From Cryobacterium adonitolivorans (GTDB taxonomy: Bacteria; Actinomycetota; Actinomycetes; Actinomycetales; Microbacteriaceae): a stretch of DNA of 64,000 nucleotides. The position numbers were made by a program, and so were the translations under genes. Each line of letters begins with the position of its first letter. The stretch's first letter is position 1. Below, piece after piece: positions 16,185-25,128 of this stretch. The notes under the pieces were generated by a model. The model searched no databases. It was not told the DNA's origin and saw only the letters and a program-made list of their open reading frames with translations. Location: the NCBI RefSeq assembly GCF_004402695.1, contig NZ_SOFL01000043.1, forward strand, positions 1 through 64,000, read 5' to 3'.

Positions 16185-16645
16185 GCCGGGGCACCGTTCC
16201 GGCCGGCGCGCTGTGGGGCGTGGCGGGCCAGCCACCACATGCCCAGGACCGGCAGCACCAACGGGATGAACAGGTAGCCGCGGCCGTACACCGACCACAC
16301 GGTGTCGTGCGGGAACAGCTGCGGGTCGACCAAGCTGAGGGTGCCGATCACGAGAACGCCGAGCAGTTCGAAGCCGATGGTGATCCAGGCGACCCGGTAC
16401 CAGAACTGCCCGCGCTTGATCAGGGCGACGGTCGCGACGATGTAGACCGCCGCGGCGAGGGCCGACAGGGTGTACGCCAGCGGAGCCCCGTCGAATTTGC
16501 CGACGATCTGCACGAAGGATCGGCCGGTGGCGGCGAGCGCGAGGACACCGTAGACCATGATCAGCACACGCCCGATGCCGGTCACCCGGCCGGGATTCGT
16601 CGTGCCGGTGGCGTTGTCTCCGGAGTCGGTCTTGAGATCATTCAT
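16181..16645 (-). CDS. Four-helix membrane protein of unknown function
   Basis: A 154-residue protein with four hydrophobic helices (about residues 25-45, 58-78, 86-106, 122-142) and short hydrophilic ends. No named family is recognised. Its stop overlaps the ribF start (ATGA), implying translational coupling with FAD synthesis. A second small membrane protein lies upstream at 16704-17072. The whole arrangement between truB and ribF looks like an operon. Function unknown. Confidence 0.7.
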   Translation of the reverse strand: MNDLKTDSGDNATGTTNPGRVTGIGRVLIMVYGVLALAATGRSFVQIVGKFDGAPLAYTLSALAAAVYIVATVALIKRGQFWYRVAWITIGFELLGVLVIGTLSLVDPQLFPHDTVWSVYGRGYLFIPLVLPVLGMWWLARHAPQRAGRNGAPA

Positions 16646-16703
16646 CGCTCAGTAATTATCGCAGCATCTCCGGGCCGAACGGTGCCGGTTGTCCTCCAGC
16701 GGC

Positions 16704-17072
16704 TCAGACGCCCTGCACGGTCCAGATCTGCAGCATCCGGTAGAGCATGACCGCCACCGACAGGCAGACCACCCCGAGGATCACCGTGCTCCACCGGCTG
16801 CGTTCGATAAGCGCCCACACTCCCCCAGCGATCGGCAGCAGGATGGCGCTGACGAGGTAGGTGTAGAACTCCAGCAGACTGCCGGTGGCGTGGTTGCCGG
16901 TGAGGGGCGCGACCAGGGCCACCGCGAGCTGAGCGATCAGGAGCAGCTCCACGAGCAGGGTCGCCCCCATACTGAGGTCGGAGGGCTTGCGGCCGGCAAG
17001 TCCCAGGCCCAGACAGAGCAGGCCGGCAGCGGTGGCAATCGCCAGCTGCAGGTAGGTGAACCACTCGATCAC
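16704..17072 (-). CDS. 122-residue membrane protein coupled to truB
   Basis: A GTG-start protein of 122 residues with about four membrane helices (starting VIEWFTYLQLAIATAAGLLC). The GTG overlaps the truB stop as GTGA, so it is probably translated by the ribosomes leaving truB. A longer in-frame reading to 17480 lies inside truB and is not credible. The four-helix layout resembles that of the next gene (16181-16645), but no identity is obvious. No function can be given. Confidence 0.65.
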   Translation of the reverse strand: MIEWFTYLQLAIATAAGLLCLGLGLAGRKPSDLSMGATLLVELLLIAQLAVALVAPLTGNHATGSLLEFYTYLVSAILLPIAGGVWALIERSRWSTVILGVVCLSVAVMLYRMLQIWTVQGV

Positions 17073-18025
17073 GAGGCGTCCTCCGCCGCGGCGGAGCCGG
17101 CCGCTGGTTCGTCTGGCGGGAAATTGACGATCGACTTGGCTTGGCCGGCGCGGTACTCGACGAGGCCGACGAGCCGGCCGGTCGGGTCGATGGCGGCAAT
17201 CGGTCCAGCGTGAGTCGCGCCGACGGGCGCGTCGATGCGTTTGCCGTGGCCGAGGTCGATAGCCTGCTGCTCGCTCAGGTCGAGCCGGCCGAAGAGCCGG
17301 CTCGCCGCATCCGCCGGCCCGATCAGGGCGCGGGCAACGTCGAGCTGGTCGAGGGGGTCGGCGGCGGCGATGCCGAACGGGCCGATGCGGGTGCGGCGGA
17401 GGCTGGTGAGATGGCCGCCAACGTCGAGGCCCGCACCGAGGTCGCGGGCCAGCGCACGGATGTAGGTGCCTGAGGAGCACACCACGCGCACCTCGAGGTC
17501 GAGGAAACCGTCGACCGGGTTGCTGGAAAGCAGCTCGAACTCGCTCACGGTGACGGGACGTGCGGGCAGTTCGACGTCTTCGCCGGCACGCACCCTCGCG
17601 TAGGCCCGCTTGCCGTCTACCTTGATGGCGCTCACGGCGCTCGGCCGTTGGCTGATGTCCCCGGTGAGGACCTGGATGCCGTCGGTGATGGCGGCCTCGG
17701 CCATCGCGCCGACGGCGACGGCGGGCGCGCGGGTGAGCTCCTCGCCCTCGGCGTCGTCTGTGGTCGTCGCTGCGCCCAGCCGGATGGTGGCCAGGTACTC
17801 CTTATCGAGCCCGACAACATAGGTGAGCAGCCGGGTGGAACTGTTGATGCCGAGGATCAGCAGGCCTGTCGCCATCGGGTCCAGGGTGCCGGCGTGGCCA
17901 ACCTTGCGGGTGTTTGCGAGGCGCCGGGTGCGCGCGACTGCGTCGTGGCTGGTCCAGCCCTGGGGCTTGTCGATCAGCACGAGGCCGCTTGCGGTGCTGC
18001 CGGGCGGGCGGCGTGGGGCGTTCAC
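17069..18025 (-). CDS. truB: tRNA pseudouridine55 synthase
   Basis: Converts U55 of tRNA T-loops to pseudouridine. A 318-residue protein with the expected landmarks: DKPQGWTSHDAVARTRR at the start, and VGHAGTLDPMATGLL with the catalytic Asp. RPSAVSAIKVDGKRAYARVR and VVCSSGTYIRALARDLG follow, and the C-terminal part ends in an acidic, Ala-rich tail. GTG start. It leads the minus-strand run truB-two membrane proteins-ribF. rbfA, often next to truB, is 7 kb away here because several plus-strand genes lie between. Confidence 0.95.
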   Translation of the reverse strand: MNAPRRPPGSTASGLVLIDKPQGWTSHDAVARTRRLANTRKVGHAGTLDPMATGLLILGINSSTRLLTYVVGLDKEYLATIRLGAATTTDDAEGEELTRAPAVAVGAMAEAAITDGIQVLTGDISQRPSAVSAIKVDGKRAYARVRAGEDVELPARPVTVSEFELLSSNPVDGFLDLEVRVVCSSGTYIRALARDLGAGLDVGGHLTSLRRTRIGPFGIAAADPLDQLDVARALIGPADAASRLFGRLDLSEQQAIDLGHGKRIDAPVGATHAGPIAAIDPTGRLVGLVEYRAGQAKSIVNFPPDEPAAGSAAAEDAS

Positions 18026-18046
18026 TTGGGTCCTTTGGGGCTGGGG

Positions 18047-18694
18047 TCAGGCATGCTTTGCGGCCTCGGCGGCTGTAGCGCCGAGCACAAGGTCGAGCTT
18101 GCCACGGAACGTGCACCGCATGAGTTCTTCGGCGTCGGGATCCTCGTCGAAGATGTCGGGCAGCCGAATGGCCAGGAGCGTGTTGAACAGCATCCCGTCG
18201 GCCAGGAACCCTCGGATGGTGTCCGGCGGGAATCCGGCCTCGTCACGCAGCATCCGGTAGATCTCGAGGAATCCGGCCCTGGCCTTGGCGCCGACGACAG
18301 GGTTGTGCCCGCTGAGGAAAGCCTGCATGAGGGAGAGCAGGATGCCTCGATCTTCGATGAGGTCGACGTAGGCGGCGCCGAGCCGCGCGATCAGCAGTTC
18401 CCGCTCGTCATCGCCGTGCTCGCGCGGTTCGGCGAGGACCTGCCTGAAACCGGCGACCAGGCGCTCGAGAGCCCGGGCCACCACCTCCAAAAAGAGGTTC
18501 TCCTTGGTGCCGAACATACGCACCACGTAAGGCTGGCTGATGCCGGCGGCCCTGGCCACCTGGTCGGTGGTCGCGCCGGAATAGCCCCGCTCGCCGAAGA
18601 CCACGCTGGCCGCGGCCAGGATCTGCTCGCGGCGTTCTGCAGCGGGAATGCGCTCGGTGGGCTGGGCGGCTGCGATGCCGGATGTCTCGTTCAC
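18047..18694 (-). CDS. TetR-family repressor of the adjacent efflux gene
   Basis: A 215-residue protein with an N-terminal TetR helix-turn-helix (SGATTDQVARAAGISQPYVVRMFGTKENLF, about residues 40-70) and a helical ligand-binding domain. It is divergent from a DHA2-type MFS pump at 18783, the usual repressor/pump layout. The 88-base gap holds a promoter and two palindromes. The start is a GTG at 18694 with no good ribosome site, so the message may be nearly leaderless. The ligand is unknown; it is probably a substrate of the pump. Confidence 0.88.
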   Translation of the reverse strand: MNETSGIAAAQPTERIPAAERREQILAAASVVFGERGYSGATTDQVARAAGISQPYVVRMFGTKENLFLEVVARALERLVAGFRQVLAEPREHGDDERELLIARLGAAYVDLIEDRGILLSLMQAFLSGHNPVVGAKARAGFLEIYRMLRDEAGFPPDTIRGFLADGMLFNTLLAIRLPDIFDEDPDAEELMRCTFRGKLDLVLGATAAEAAKHA

Positions 18695-18696
18695 AC

Positions 18697-18751
18697 TTGA
18701 CAGGTTATCAGTCGATTACTAATCTCCTGTTTTGTAATCATTCAATTACAA
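18697..18751 (+). promoter_or_regulatory. Promoter with two palindromic operators for the efflux gene
   Basis: TTGACA at 18697-18702, a 17-base spacer and TAATCT at 18720-18725 form a strong vegetative promoter pointing at the MFS gene. A perfect palindrome GATTA-C-TAATC (18714-18724) overlaps the -10 box. A second inverted repeat, TTGTAAT-6 bases-ATTACAA (18732-18751), lies just downstream of the expected start point. Both carry the half-site (G)TAAT. They are the natural binding sites for the divergent TetR protein, which would block both promoters. Confidence 0.7.
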
Positions 18752-18782
18752 CATTCTGGCTTCGTTCCCGAAGGGATCTCCC

Positions 18783-20240
18783 ATGACCACCACCTCCACC
18801 CCGCCGGCCGACAGGCGCCTCCGCCGGGTGCCCGTCTGGCTTGCCGTTGTCGCCGCGTCGCTGCCCATGTTCATGGCCACTCTGGACAACCTCGTGGTTA
18901 CCAGCGCCCTACCGGTGATCAACACCGACCTGAACGCCACCATCGAAGAACTGCAGTGGGTCGTCAACGCCTACTCGCTCAGCTTCGCCACATTCATGCT
19001 GATGGCCGTCGCAATCGGCGACCGCTTCGGCCGCCGGTCCGTGTTCCTGGCCGGCATCGCGGTGTTCACCACCGCATCAGCGCTCTGTGCCATCAGCGTC
19101 GAGCCGTGGATGCTGATCTCCGCCCGTGCGCTTCAGGGAGTGGGTGCCGCCGCGCTCATGCCGCTCTCCCTGACGCTGCTCGTCGGGTCGGTGGCCGACC
19201 GCTTCCGGCCGGCGGCCATCGGCATCTGGGGCGGCATCGCCGGCCTCGGCGTGGCGCTCGGCCCGCTCATCGGCGGCGCTGTGGTGGAAGGCTGGAACTG
19301 GGAGGCCATCTTCTGGCTGAACGTACCGCTCGGCCTTCTGTCGATCCCGCTCGCCCTGATCGCGTTGCCCAACAGCTTCGGTGCTCGGCTGCGCGCCGAT
19401 GTGGTGGGCCTCGTGCTGGTCGGCGGCGGCGTCTTCGGGATCGTCTACGGAATCGTGCGGGGCAATGAGGCCGGCTGGACCAGCACAGAGGTCCTCACGG
19501 CGCTCATCGGCGGCGGCATCCTTCTGCTCGCCTTCGTCTGGTGGGAGGGGCGGGCATCCGCGCCACTGCTGCCCTTGCGGCTGTTTCGCGACCGAAGCTT
19601 CACGGTTGCGAACCTCGTGGGGATCACCTTCAGCTTCGGCATCTTCGGCTCGATTTTCATCCTCATTCAGTTCCTGCAGATCGTGCAGGGCCACAGCCCG
19701 CTCGAGGCCGGCGTGATGACGATGCCCTGGACGCTGGCTCCCATGATCGTGGCACCGCTGACGGGGATGCTCAGCCCGAGAACCGGAACGCGTCTGCCGA
19801 TCGTGCTGGGGCTGGTCCTGCTCTCGATCGCGATGTTCTGGGTGGCCCTGACGATGTCGGCCGACGTCGAATACGGCGAGCTGGTCGGCGCGTTCATCCT
19901 GGCCGGGCTGGGCATGGGGCTGGTCTTCGCGCCGAGCTCCACCGCCGTGCTCGCCAACATGGTGCCCAACGACCACGCCAAGGCGTCGGGCACCAACTCC
20001 ACCTTCCGCGAGATCGGCGTGGCGCTGGGCGTCGCGGTGCTCACCGCGGTGTTCACCGGCAACGGCGGCACGCTGACCCCCACCGGGTACGTGGATGCCG
20101 CGGTGCCGGCCGTTCTGGTCGGCGCCGGGGTGCTCGCTGTCGCGGCGCTGATCGCGCTCGCGCTGCCGTCGGGACGCCGGGTGGCCCAGGCTCCGACGAC
20201 GGTGCTTCTGCCCGCGGAAGCCCTCCTCGTTCGCGGGTAG
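18783..20240 (+). CDS. DHA2-family MFS drug efflux transporter
   Basis: A 485-residue protein with about fourteen membrane helices, typical of the EmrB/QacA group of proton-driven drug pumps. Motifs: LDNLVVTSALPVI in helix 1, GDRFGRRSVFLAG (motif A) after helix 2, RALQGVGAAALMPLSL and GPLIGGAVVEGWNWEAIFWLNVP (motif C region). The gene sits behind a clear promoter with TetR-type operators and is divergent from the repressor. Substrates are unknown. Confidence 0.92.
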   Translation: MTTTSTPPADRRLRRVPVWLAVVAASLPMFMATLDNLVVTSALPVINTDLNATIEELQWVVNAYSLSFATFMLMAVAIGDRFGRRSVFLAGIAVFTTASALCAISVEPWMLISARALQGVGAAALMPLSLTLLVGSVADRFRPAAIGIWGGIAGLGVALGPLIGGAVVEGWNWEAIFWLNVPLGLLSIPLALIALPNSFGARLRADVVGLVLVGGGVFGIVYGIVRGNEAGWTSTEVLTALIGGGILLLAFVWWEGRASAPLLPLRLFRDRSFTVANLVGITFSFGIFGSIFILIQFLQIVQGHSPLEAGVMTMPWTLAPMIVAPLTGMLSPRTGTRLPIVLGLVLLSIAMFWVALTMSADVEYGELVGAFILAGLGMGLVFAPSSTAVLANMVPNDHAKASGTNSTFREIGVALGVAVLTAVFTGNGGTLTPTGYVDAAVPAVLVGAGVLAVAALIALALPSGRRVAQAPTTVLLPAEALLVRG

Positions 20241-20276
20241 TCCAGGTTGCCCGGCCGGGGCTTCTAGGCTGAGGTC

Positions 20277-21278
20277 ATGCGAATTGCTGTGATCGGCGCC
20301 GGCGCCCTGGGCGGAACCTTCGCCACCCTCCTCAGCGTGGGGGGGCATGAGGTCACCGTCACCGCGCGCGGTGCCGGGCTGGCCGCGATCCGCGAGCGGG
20401 GCATCCGTCTCGAGGGCGGATTCGGCCCGGCAACGGCGCATCCCACGGCCCTCGAACGGCTGGTCGAGACGCCCGATCTGGCCCTGGTGTGCACCAAGGC
20501 GCAGGATGCCGAAGCCGCGATTGCGGAAAACGCCGCCGTGCTCGACGGCGCCGCGGTCATCGTGATCCAGAACGGCCTCGACGGCGTCGACACCGCCCGG
20601 CGGCTACTCCCCCGCTCTGACTGCTTCGGCGCACTGTCGATCATCGCCGCGAATCACACCGAACCGGGCCTGGTCACGGTCACCACGGCCGCGCCCACCT
20701 ACCTCGGCCGCGGTTCCGGACCGGCCGACGCCGCCACCCGTCGCTGGCAGGCGGTGCTCGCCGAGGCGGTGCCCTGCCGGGCCGTCGACAATTTCGTCGG
20801 CGCCCAGTGGACCAAGCTCGTCGTCAACATGCTCAACGCGTTGCCCGCGATCACCGGGCTGAGCGTTCAGGGCGTCGTCGCGCACCGGGGCCTGCGCCGG
20901 CTGATGACGCTGAGCATGCGCGAGGCCGTGCGGGTGGGCATGCGCCGCGGCATCCGGTTCGGTGCGATGCAGGCGCTCGGCGACCGCCGGCTGCGCGCAT
21001 TCTCGCTGCTGCCCGCCTGGGCCGGGCAGCTGCTGCCGCTGAGGATGCGCGCCCGCATGGGCAGTGTGCCCAACCTGGGCTCCACCCTGCAAAGCGTCAC
21101 CCGCGGCCAACGCACCGAGGTGGACCACCTCAACGGCGTGGTGGTGCGTGAGGCCGCTGCCGCCGGCGTTCCGGCCCCGGTGAACAGCCGGCTGACAGCC
21201 CTGGTGCACGAGGTGGAGGAACGGGGGACGTTCCTCAGCCCCGACGACGTGCTGGCGCGGTTCAGCAAGAGTCGCTGA
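20277..21278 (+). CDS. 2-dehydropantoate 2-reductase family protein
   Basis: A 333-residue NADP-binding protein with a Rossmann start (MRIAVIGAGALGGTFATLL, GxGxxG). ALVCTKAQDAE and IVIQNGLDGVD follow, then the C-terminal helical domain with WTKLVVNMLNALPAITGLS, whose Lys is the family's catalytic residue. This is the ApbA/PanE family, which reduces ketopantoate for coenzyme A synthesis, but several paralogues act on other 2-keto acids, so panE is likely but not certain. Its 3' end overlaps the convergent gene at 21262 by 17 bases. Confidence 0.85.
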   Translation: MRIAVIGAGALGGTFATLLSVGGHEVTVTARGAGLAAIRERGIRLEGGFGPATAHPTALERLVETPDLALVCTKAQDAEAAIAENAAVLDGAAVIVIQNGLDGVDTARRLLPRSDCFGALSIIAANHTEPGLVTVTTAAPTYLGRGSGPADAATRRWQAVLAEAVPCRAVDNFVGAQWTKLVVNMLNALPAITGLSVQGVVAHRGLRRLMTLSMREAVRVGMRRGIRFGAMQALGDRRLRAFSLLPAWAGQLLPLRMRARMGSVPNLGSTLQSVTRGQRTEVDHLNGVVVREAAAAGVPAPVNSRLTALVHEVEERGTFLSPDDVLARFSKSR

Positions 21279-21864
21279 ACACCCGCTGGGGACGGTGGCG
21301 TTCACTGAGGTCGATCACGGCCGACGCCACCTGACGGGGGCGTTCCTCCTTCTGGTAGAGGTAGTCGGACTCCGAGGTCGCTTCGCTCTCCAGCAGGATG
21401 CGGTAATTCCAGGCATCCCGCAGCTCACTGCGGTTGATGAACTCACCGTCGATGACCAGGAACGCGTCCGTTGGAGCCGTGGTCCAGGTCGGTTCGATCC
21501 AGCTGTCCCGGTCAGGGTCGAACACCTGGGTGACAAAGCCGGTGCTGCCGCCGAGCCTGAACGGTTCGAGCAACACCCTTCGCAGCGCCGAATAGTCGAA
21601 GCCGTGCCTGTAGAAGCGCTCCGGGGAGTCGGCGCCGAACCGGCCGAGGTCTTCCCTGGACCGCTGGAAATAGCGCAGGGACGCCCGGAAGGTGGGCATC
21701 TGGGCTTCGTCGAGCACCGCGGCCAGATCGTCGGCGAACGCTGTGCGGGCGGCCGCGTCGGCGCCGTCGACGGCCACGATCACCCGCCCCCGGCCGTTCA
21801 GGTTGAGGATCTCGGTCGCGAGGGTACGCAGGTACTCGACGCGGGGAGTGGAAACGAGCTTCAT
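21262..21864 (-). CDS. Uridine kinase-like protein with degenerate P-loop
   Basis: A 200-residue protein resembling the uridine-kinase-like proteins of actinobacteria: a beta strand VIVAVDGADAAARTAFADDL where the Walker A loop should be, RYFQRSREDLGRFG, FYRHGFDYSALRRVLLEPF, and DAFLVIDGEFINRSELRDAW. The P-loop lacks the usual GK[ST]: the place of Lys is taken by Arg or Ala, so kinase activity is doubtful. It may bind a nucleotide without acting on it. The start is ATG 21864, divergent from mutY by 23 bases. Confidence 0.65.
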   Translation of the reverse strand: MKLVSTPRVEYLRTLATEILNLNGRGRVIVAVDGADAAARTAFADDLAAVLDEAQMPTFRASLRYFQRSREDLGRFGADSPERFYRHGFDYSALRRVLLEPFRLGGSTGFVTQVFDPDRDSWIEPTWTTAPTDAFLVIDGEFINRSELRDAWNYRILLESEATSESDYLYQKEERPRQVASAVIDLSERHRPQRVFSDSC

Positions 21865-21887
21865 GAATCGAGCCTAGGTTAGAACCG

Positions 21888-22826
21888 ATGAACGTCACAG
21901 TCCAGAGCACCGCCCCCGTCGACAGTGCCATTGTCAGTACCGCGCCGGTCGGCCCCGCCCTCAGCCGCAGCATCAGTGTCTGGTTCGGCGAGAACGCCCG
22001 CGACCTGCCTTGGCGGCGCGACGGCTTCAGCGCCTGGGGCACTTTGGTGAGCGAGTTCATGTTGCAGCAGACCCCGGTGAGCCGGGTCATCCCGCGTCTC
22101 GCGGAATGGCTCGAGCGCTGGCCGACACCCACCGATCTGGCTTCCGTTCCACCCGGCGAGGCCGTTCGGGCCTGGGCGAGCCTGGGCTACCCGCGCCGTG
22201 CGCTGTGGCTGCACGCCGCCGCGGTGCAGATCACCGAACGGCACGGCGGCATCGTGCCAGAAGACGTCGACGACCTGCTCGCCCTCACCGGGATCGGCGA
22301 CTACACGGCCAGGGCGGTCGCGGCGTTCGCCTACGGCCACCGGCATCCGGTGGTCGACACCAATACCCGCCGGGTCATCGCCAGGGCCGTGGCCGGACAG
22401 GCCCAACCCGCACCGCCCAGCCGCACCAGGGACCTCGACTCCATGTCGGCGCTGTTGCCGGCCGAACCCGTTCCGGCGGCCCTGTTCAATGCGGCCATCA
22501 TGGAGCTCGGCGCCATCGTCTGCACCAGCCGCAGCCCGCGGTGCGCGGACTGCCCGATCCGTGATGCCTGCGCCTGGCGTGCGGCCGGCTACCCGGCCTA
22601 CACCGGACCGAAGAAGGCCGTGCAGAAGAAGTTCGAGGGCAGCGACCGGCAGGTGCGCGGGCTGATCATGGCCGAGCTGCGGGCCACGCACCATCCGGTG
22701 ACCGACGCTGAGATCGACGGTGTGTGGCCGGATGCCGTACAGCGCGACCGGGCACTGGCCGGGCTCCTCGCCGACGGCCTCGCGGTTCTCGTCGAACCCG
22801 GGCGGTACGCTCTTTCGCAGGGGTGA
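21888..22826 (+). CDS. mutY: A/G-specific adenine glycosylase
   Basis: Removes adenine mispaired with 8-oxoguanine in base-excision repair. A 312-residue protein with the HhH-GPD fold: PWRRDGFSAWGTLVSEFMLQQT (catalytic Glu56), LTGIGDYTARAVAAFAYG, and VVDTNTRRVIAR (catalytic Asp157). The iron-sulfur cluster cysteines are in the order C-x6-C-x2-C-x5-C (Cys212, 219, 222, 228). It is shorter than E. coli MutY because the C-terminal MutT-like domain is reduced, as is common in actinobacteria. Confidence 0.93.
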   Translation: MNVTVQSTAPVDSAIVSTAPVGPALSRSISVWFGENARDLPWRRDGFSAWGTLVSEFMLQQTPVSRVIPRLAEWLERWPTPTDLASVPPGEAVRAWASLGYPRRALWLHAAAVQITERHGGIVPEDVDDLLALTGIGDYTARAVAAFAYGHRHPVVDTNTRRVIARAVAGQAQPAPPSRTRDLDSMSALLPAEPVPAALFNAAIMELGAIVCTSRSPRCADCPIRDACAWRAAGYPAYTGPKKAVQKKFEGSDRQVRGLIMAELRATHHPVTDAEIDGVWPDAVQRDRALAGLLADGLAVLVEPGRYALSQG

Positions 22827-22860
22827 AAACCCTGCGTTCCCACTAGCAGAAATGGTCTCA

Positions 22861-24132
22861 ATGAAGAACTGGGCCGGCAATGTCGAGTATTCCACCGACG
22901 ACATCAGGCATCCCGCAACGGCGGCTGAGGTATCGGCCATCGTCACAGCGGCGGGCGAGGCCGGCAGCCGTGTCAAGGCGCTGGGCTCCAGGCACTCGTT
23001 CTCCACCATCGCCGACACGGCGGGTACACAGGTGGCCCTCGACAAACTGGTGGACCAGCCGGAGCTGCAGTTCGGCGACGACGGCACCGCGGTGAGCGTG
23101 CGTGTCGGCGCCGGCAGCACCTACGCCCAGGTCGGCGCCTACCTCGCCGAACGCGACCTGGCCCTGCCCAACCTCGCGTCGCTGCCGCACATCTCGGTCG
23201 CCGGCGCCATCCAGACCGGCACGCACGGTTCCGGCGTGCGTAACGGGTCGCTGGCGTCGTCGGTTCTGGCGCTGGAGATCGTGCGCGCATCCGGCGAGGT
23301 CGAAGTGGTTCGGGAGCACGACCCCGACTTCGCGGCCTCCGTGGTGGGCCTGGGTGCGGTGGGCATCGTCACCGCAGTCACCCTGAGGGTGCAGCCGCAC
23401 TTCCAGATTTCCCAGTACGTGCACGAGGGCCTGTCCTGGACCGCGGCCCTGGCCAACTGGGCCGCCATCATGTCCAGCGGCTACAGCGTCAGCGTGTTCA
23501 CCACCTTCCAGGGCGAGAATACCCACCAGGTGTGGTCCAAGCGTCGGCTCGACGTGGATGGCCCCGAGCTGGACCTCGCCGCTCTCGGCGCTACCGAGGC
23601 CACGGTGGCACTGCACCCGCTGCCCGGTGTCACCGCCGAAAGCGTGACCGGGCAGTTGCGCGAGCCCGGCCCGTGGAATGAACGCCTTGCGCACTTCAGG
23701 AGCGAGTTCCAGCCCAGCCACGGCGAGGAGATCCAGTCCGAATACCTGATCCCGGCCGCACACGCCGTCGCCGCGATCACCGCCCTGCGCGCTATCGGCA
23801 ACCGCATTGCACCGCTGCTGCACATCTCCGAGCTGCGCAGCGTGGCCGCTGACACCGCCTGGCTCAGCCCGAGCTACGCCCGCGACTCGCTCGCCATCCA
23901 TTTCACCTGGAAGCCGCTGGCGGCCGAGATCCTGTCGGTGCTGCCCCTCATCGAGCACACCCTGGAGCCGTTCGCGCCGCGCCCGCACTGGGGCAAGGTC
24001 GCCACGATGTCGCCGGCCGGGCTGCGCCGGGCCTATCCCCGCCTCGATGATTTCGCGGCACACGTGCGCCGGGTCGATCCCGATGGACGATTCGAGAACT
24101 CCTATCTGAAACGAGTACTGTCCCATGACTGA
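22861..24132 (+). CDS. FAD-dependent alditol/xylitol oxidase
   Basis: A 423-residue flavoprotein close in length and layout to actinobacterial alditol oxidase (AldO), which oxidises sugar alcohols such as xylitol and sorbitol with oxygen. MKNWAGNVEYS opens the protein. ALGSRHSFSTIADT carries the His that in AldO bonds FAD covalently, and ISVAGAIQTGTHGSG follows. FTWKP and related C-terminal blocks complete the ALO domain. The start at 22861 matches AldO; an in-frame ATG at 22852 is also possible. The aldose 1-epimerase start overlaps the end of this gene, so the two may act on related sugars. Confidence 0.85.
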   Translation: MKNWAGNVEYSTDDIRHPATAAEVSAIVTAAGEAGSRVKALGSRHSFSTIADTAGTQVALDKLVDQPELQFGDDGTAVSVRVGAGSTYAQVGAYLAERDLALPNLASLPHISVAGAIQTGTHGSGVRNGSLASSVLALEIVRASGEVEVVREHDPDFAASVVGLGAVGIVTAVTLRVQPHFQISQYVHEGLSWTAALANWAAIMSSGYSVSVFTTFQGENTHQVWSKRRLDVDGPELDLAALGATEATVALHPLPGVTAESVTGQLREPGPWNERLAHFRSEFQPSHGEEIQSEYLIPAAHAVAAITALRAIGNRIAPLLHISELRSVAADTAWLSPSYARDSLAIHFTWKPLAAEILSVLPLIEHTLEPFAPRPHWGKVATMSPAGLRRAYPRLDDFAAHVRRVDPDGRFENSYLKRVLSHD

Positions 24133-25099
24133 CGCTTTCGGCGCATCCACCACCGACTTCACCGGCGCGGATGCGTCCGTCCTGCCACTCTCCGGCCTGC
24201 AGTACACGATCAGCCATGACGGCTACTCGGCCACGATCGCCAGCGTCGGCGCGAGCCTGCGCCTGCTTACCTGGCACGACCGCGACCTCGTCGTACCGTT
24301 CGACGCCGACGAGGTGCGCCCCGGCTACCGGGGCGCCGTGCTCGCCCCCTGGCCGAACCGGGTTGTCGACGGAACGTACTCCTTCGAGGGCGTCGACTAC
24401 CAGCTGCCGCTCACCGAGCCCAGCCGCTCACACGCCCTGCATGGGCTGGTCTGCTGGGCCGACTGGACGCTGCAGGCGCGTTCTGCCGATTCGGTGACCC
24501 TGGGTATCACGATCGTGCCCAGCGACGGCTACCCGCACCGCATTGCCGTCCTGGTGACGTACAGCCTGGACGACAATGGCCTCACCAGCACGGTGACGGC
24601 CACGAACCTCGGGGCGGCAACGGCCCCATACGGCACCGGCCCGCACCCCTACCTCGTGGCCGGTCCCGGCAGCGTCGACGACTGGACCCTCGGGTTCCCG
24701 GCCGCTGCCTATCTCACGGTGACCCCGGACCGGCTCAGCCCCGTGGCCACGGTCCCCGTCGAGACCACGCCGGAGTTCGACTTCCGCACGCCCCGGGTCA
24801 TCGGCGACACCTTCATCGACCACGCGTTCACCGCCATCGCACGCGAGGCGGATGGGTCGGCGAGTGTCACCCTCACCAGCCCGGCCGGCACCGGCGTGCG
24901 CATGAGCTTCGGAGCCGAGCTGCCCTGGCTGCAGGTGCACACCGCCGACCGTCCGGCGCCCGAGCGCAGCCGCATCGGTCTGGCCGTGGAGCCGATGACC
25001 TGTCCCCCCGATGCCCTCTCGACCGGGGAAGACCTGGTGCTCTTGTCCCCCGGCCATTCCTTCTCGGCCAACTGGACCATCGCCGCCACCGAGGCCTGA
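24125..25099 (+). CDS. Aldose 1-epimerase family protein
   Basis: A 324-residue galactose-mutarotase-fold protein that interconverts sugar anomers. Landmarks: PWPNRVVDGTYSFEGVDYQLP, SHALHGLV with the first catalytic His, GPHPYLVAG with the second, and VEPMTCPPDA near the end with the catalytic Glu. Overlap of eight bases with the alditol oxidase gene implies one transcript. A short hairpin (CTGACCC/GGGTCAG) spans its stop codon, and a larger terminator follows at 25319. Confidence 0.88.
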   Translation: MTDAFGASTTDFTGADASVLPLSGLQYTISHDGYSATIASVGASLRLLTWHDRDLVVPFDADEVRPGYRGAVLAPWPNRVVDGTYSFEGVDYQLPLTEPSRSHALHGLVCWADWTLQARSADSVTLGITIVPSDGYPHRIAVLVTYSLDDNGLTSTVTATNLGAATAPYGTGPHPYLVAGPGSVDDWTLGFPAAAYLTVTPDRLSPVATVPVETTPEFDFRTPRVIGDTFIDHAFTAIAREADGSASVTLTSPAGTGVRMSFGAELPWLQVHTADRPAPERSRIGLAVEPMTCPPDALSTGEDLVLLSPGHSFSANWTIAATEA

Positions 25100-25128
25100 C
25101 CCCCCAGGGTCAGGTCCCCTGAGACCAC

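Noticed and set aside
15207..16298. ribF start at 16298
   Set aside because: The first 38 residues lie inside the neighbouring membrane-protein gene and do not resemble RibF; ATG 16184 overlaps the upstream stop and gives normal length.
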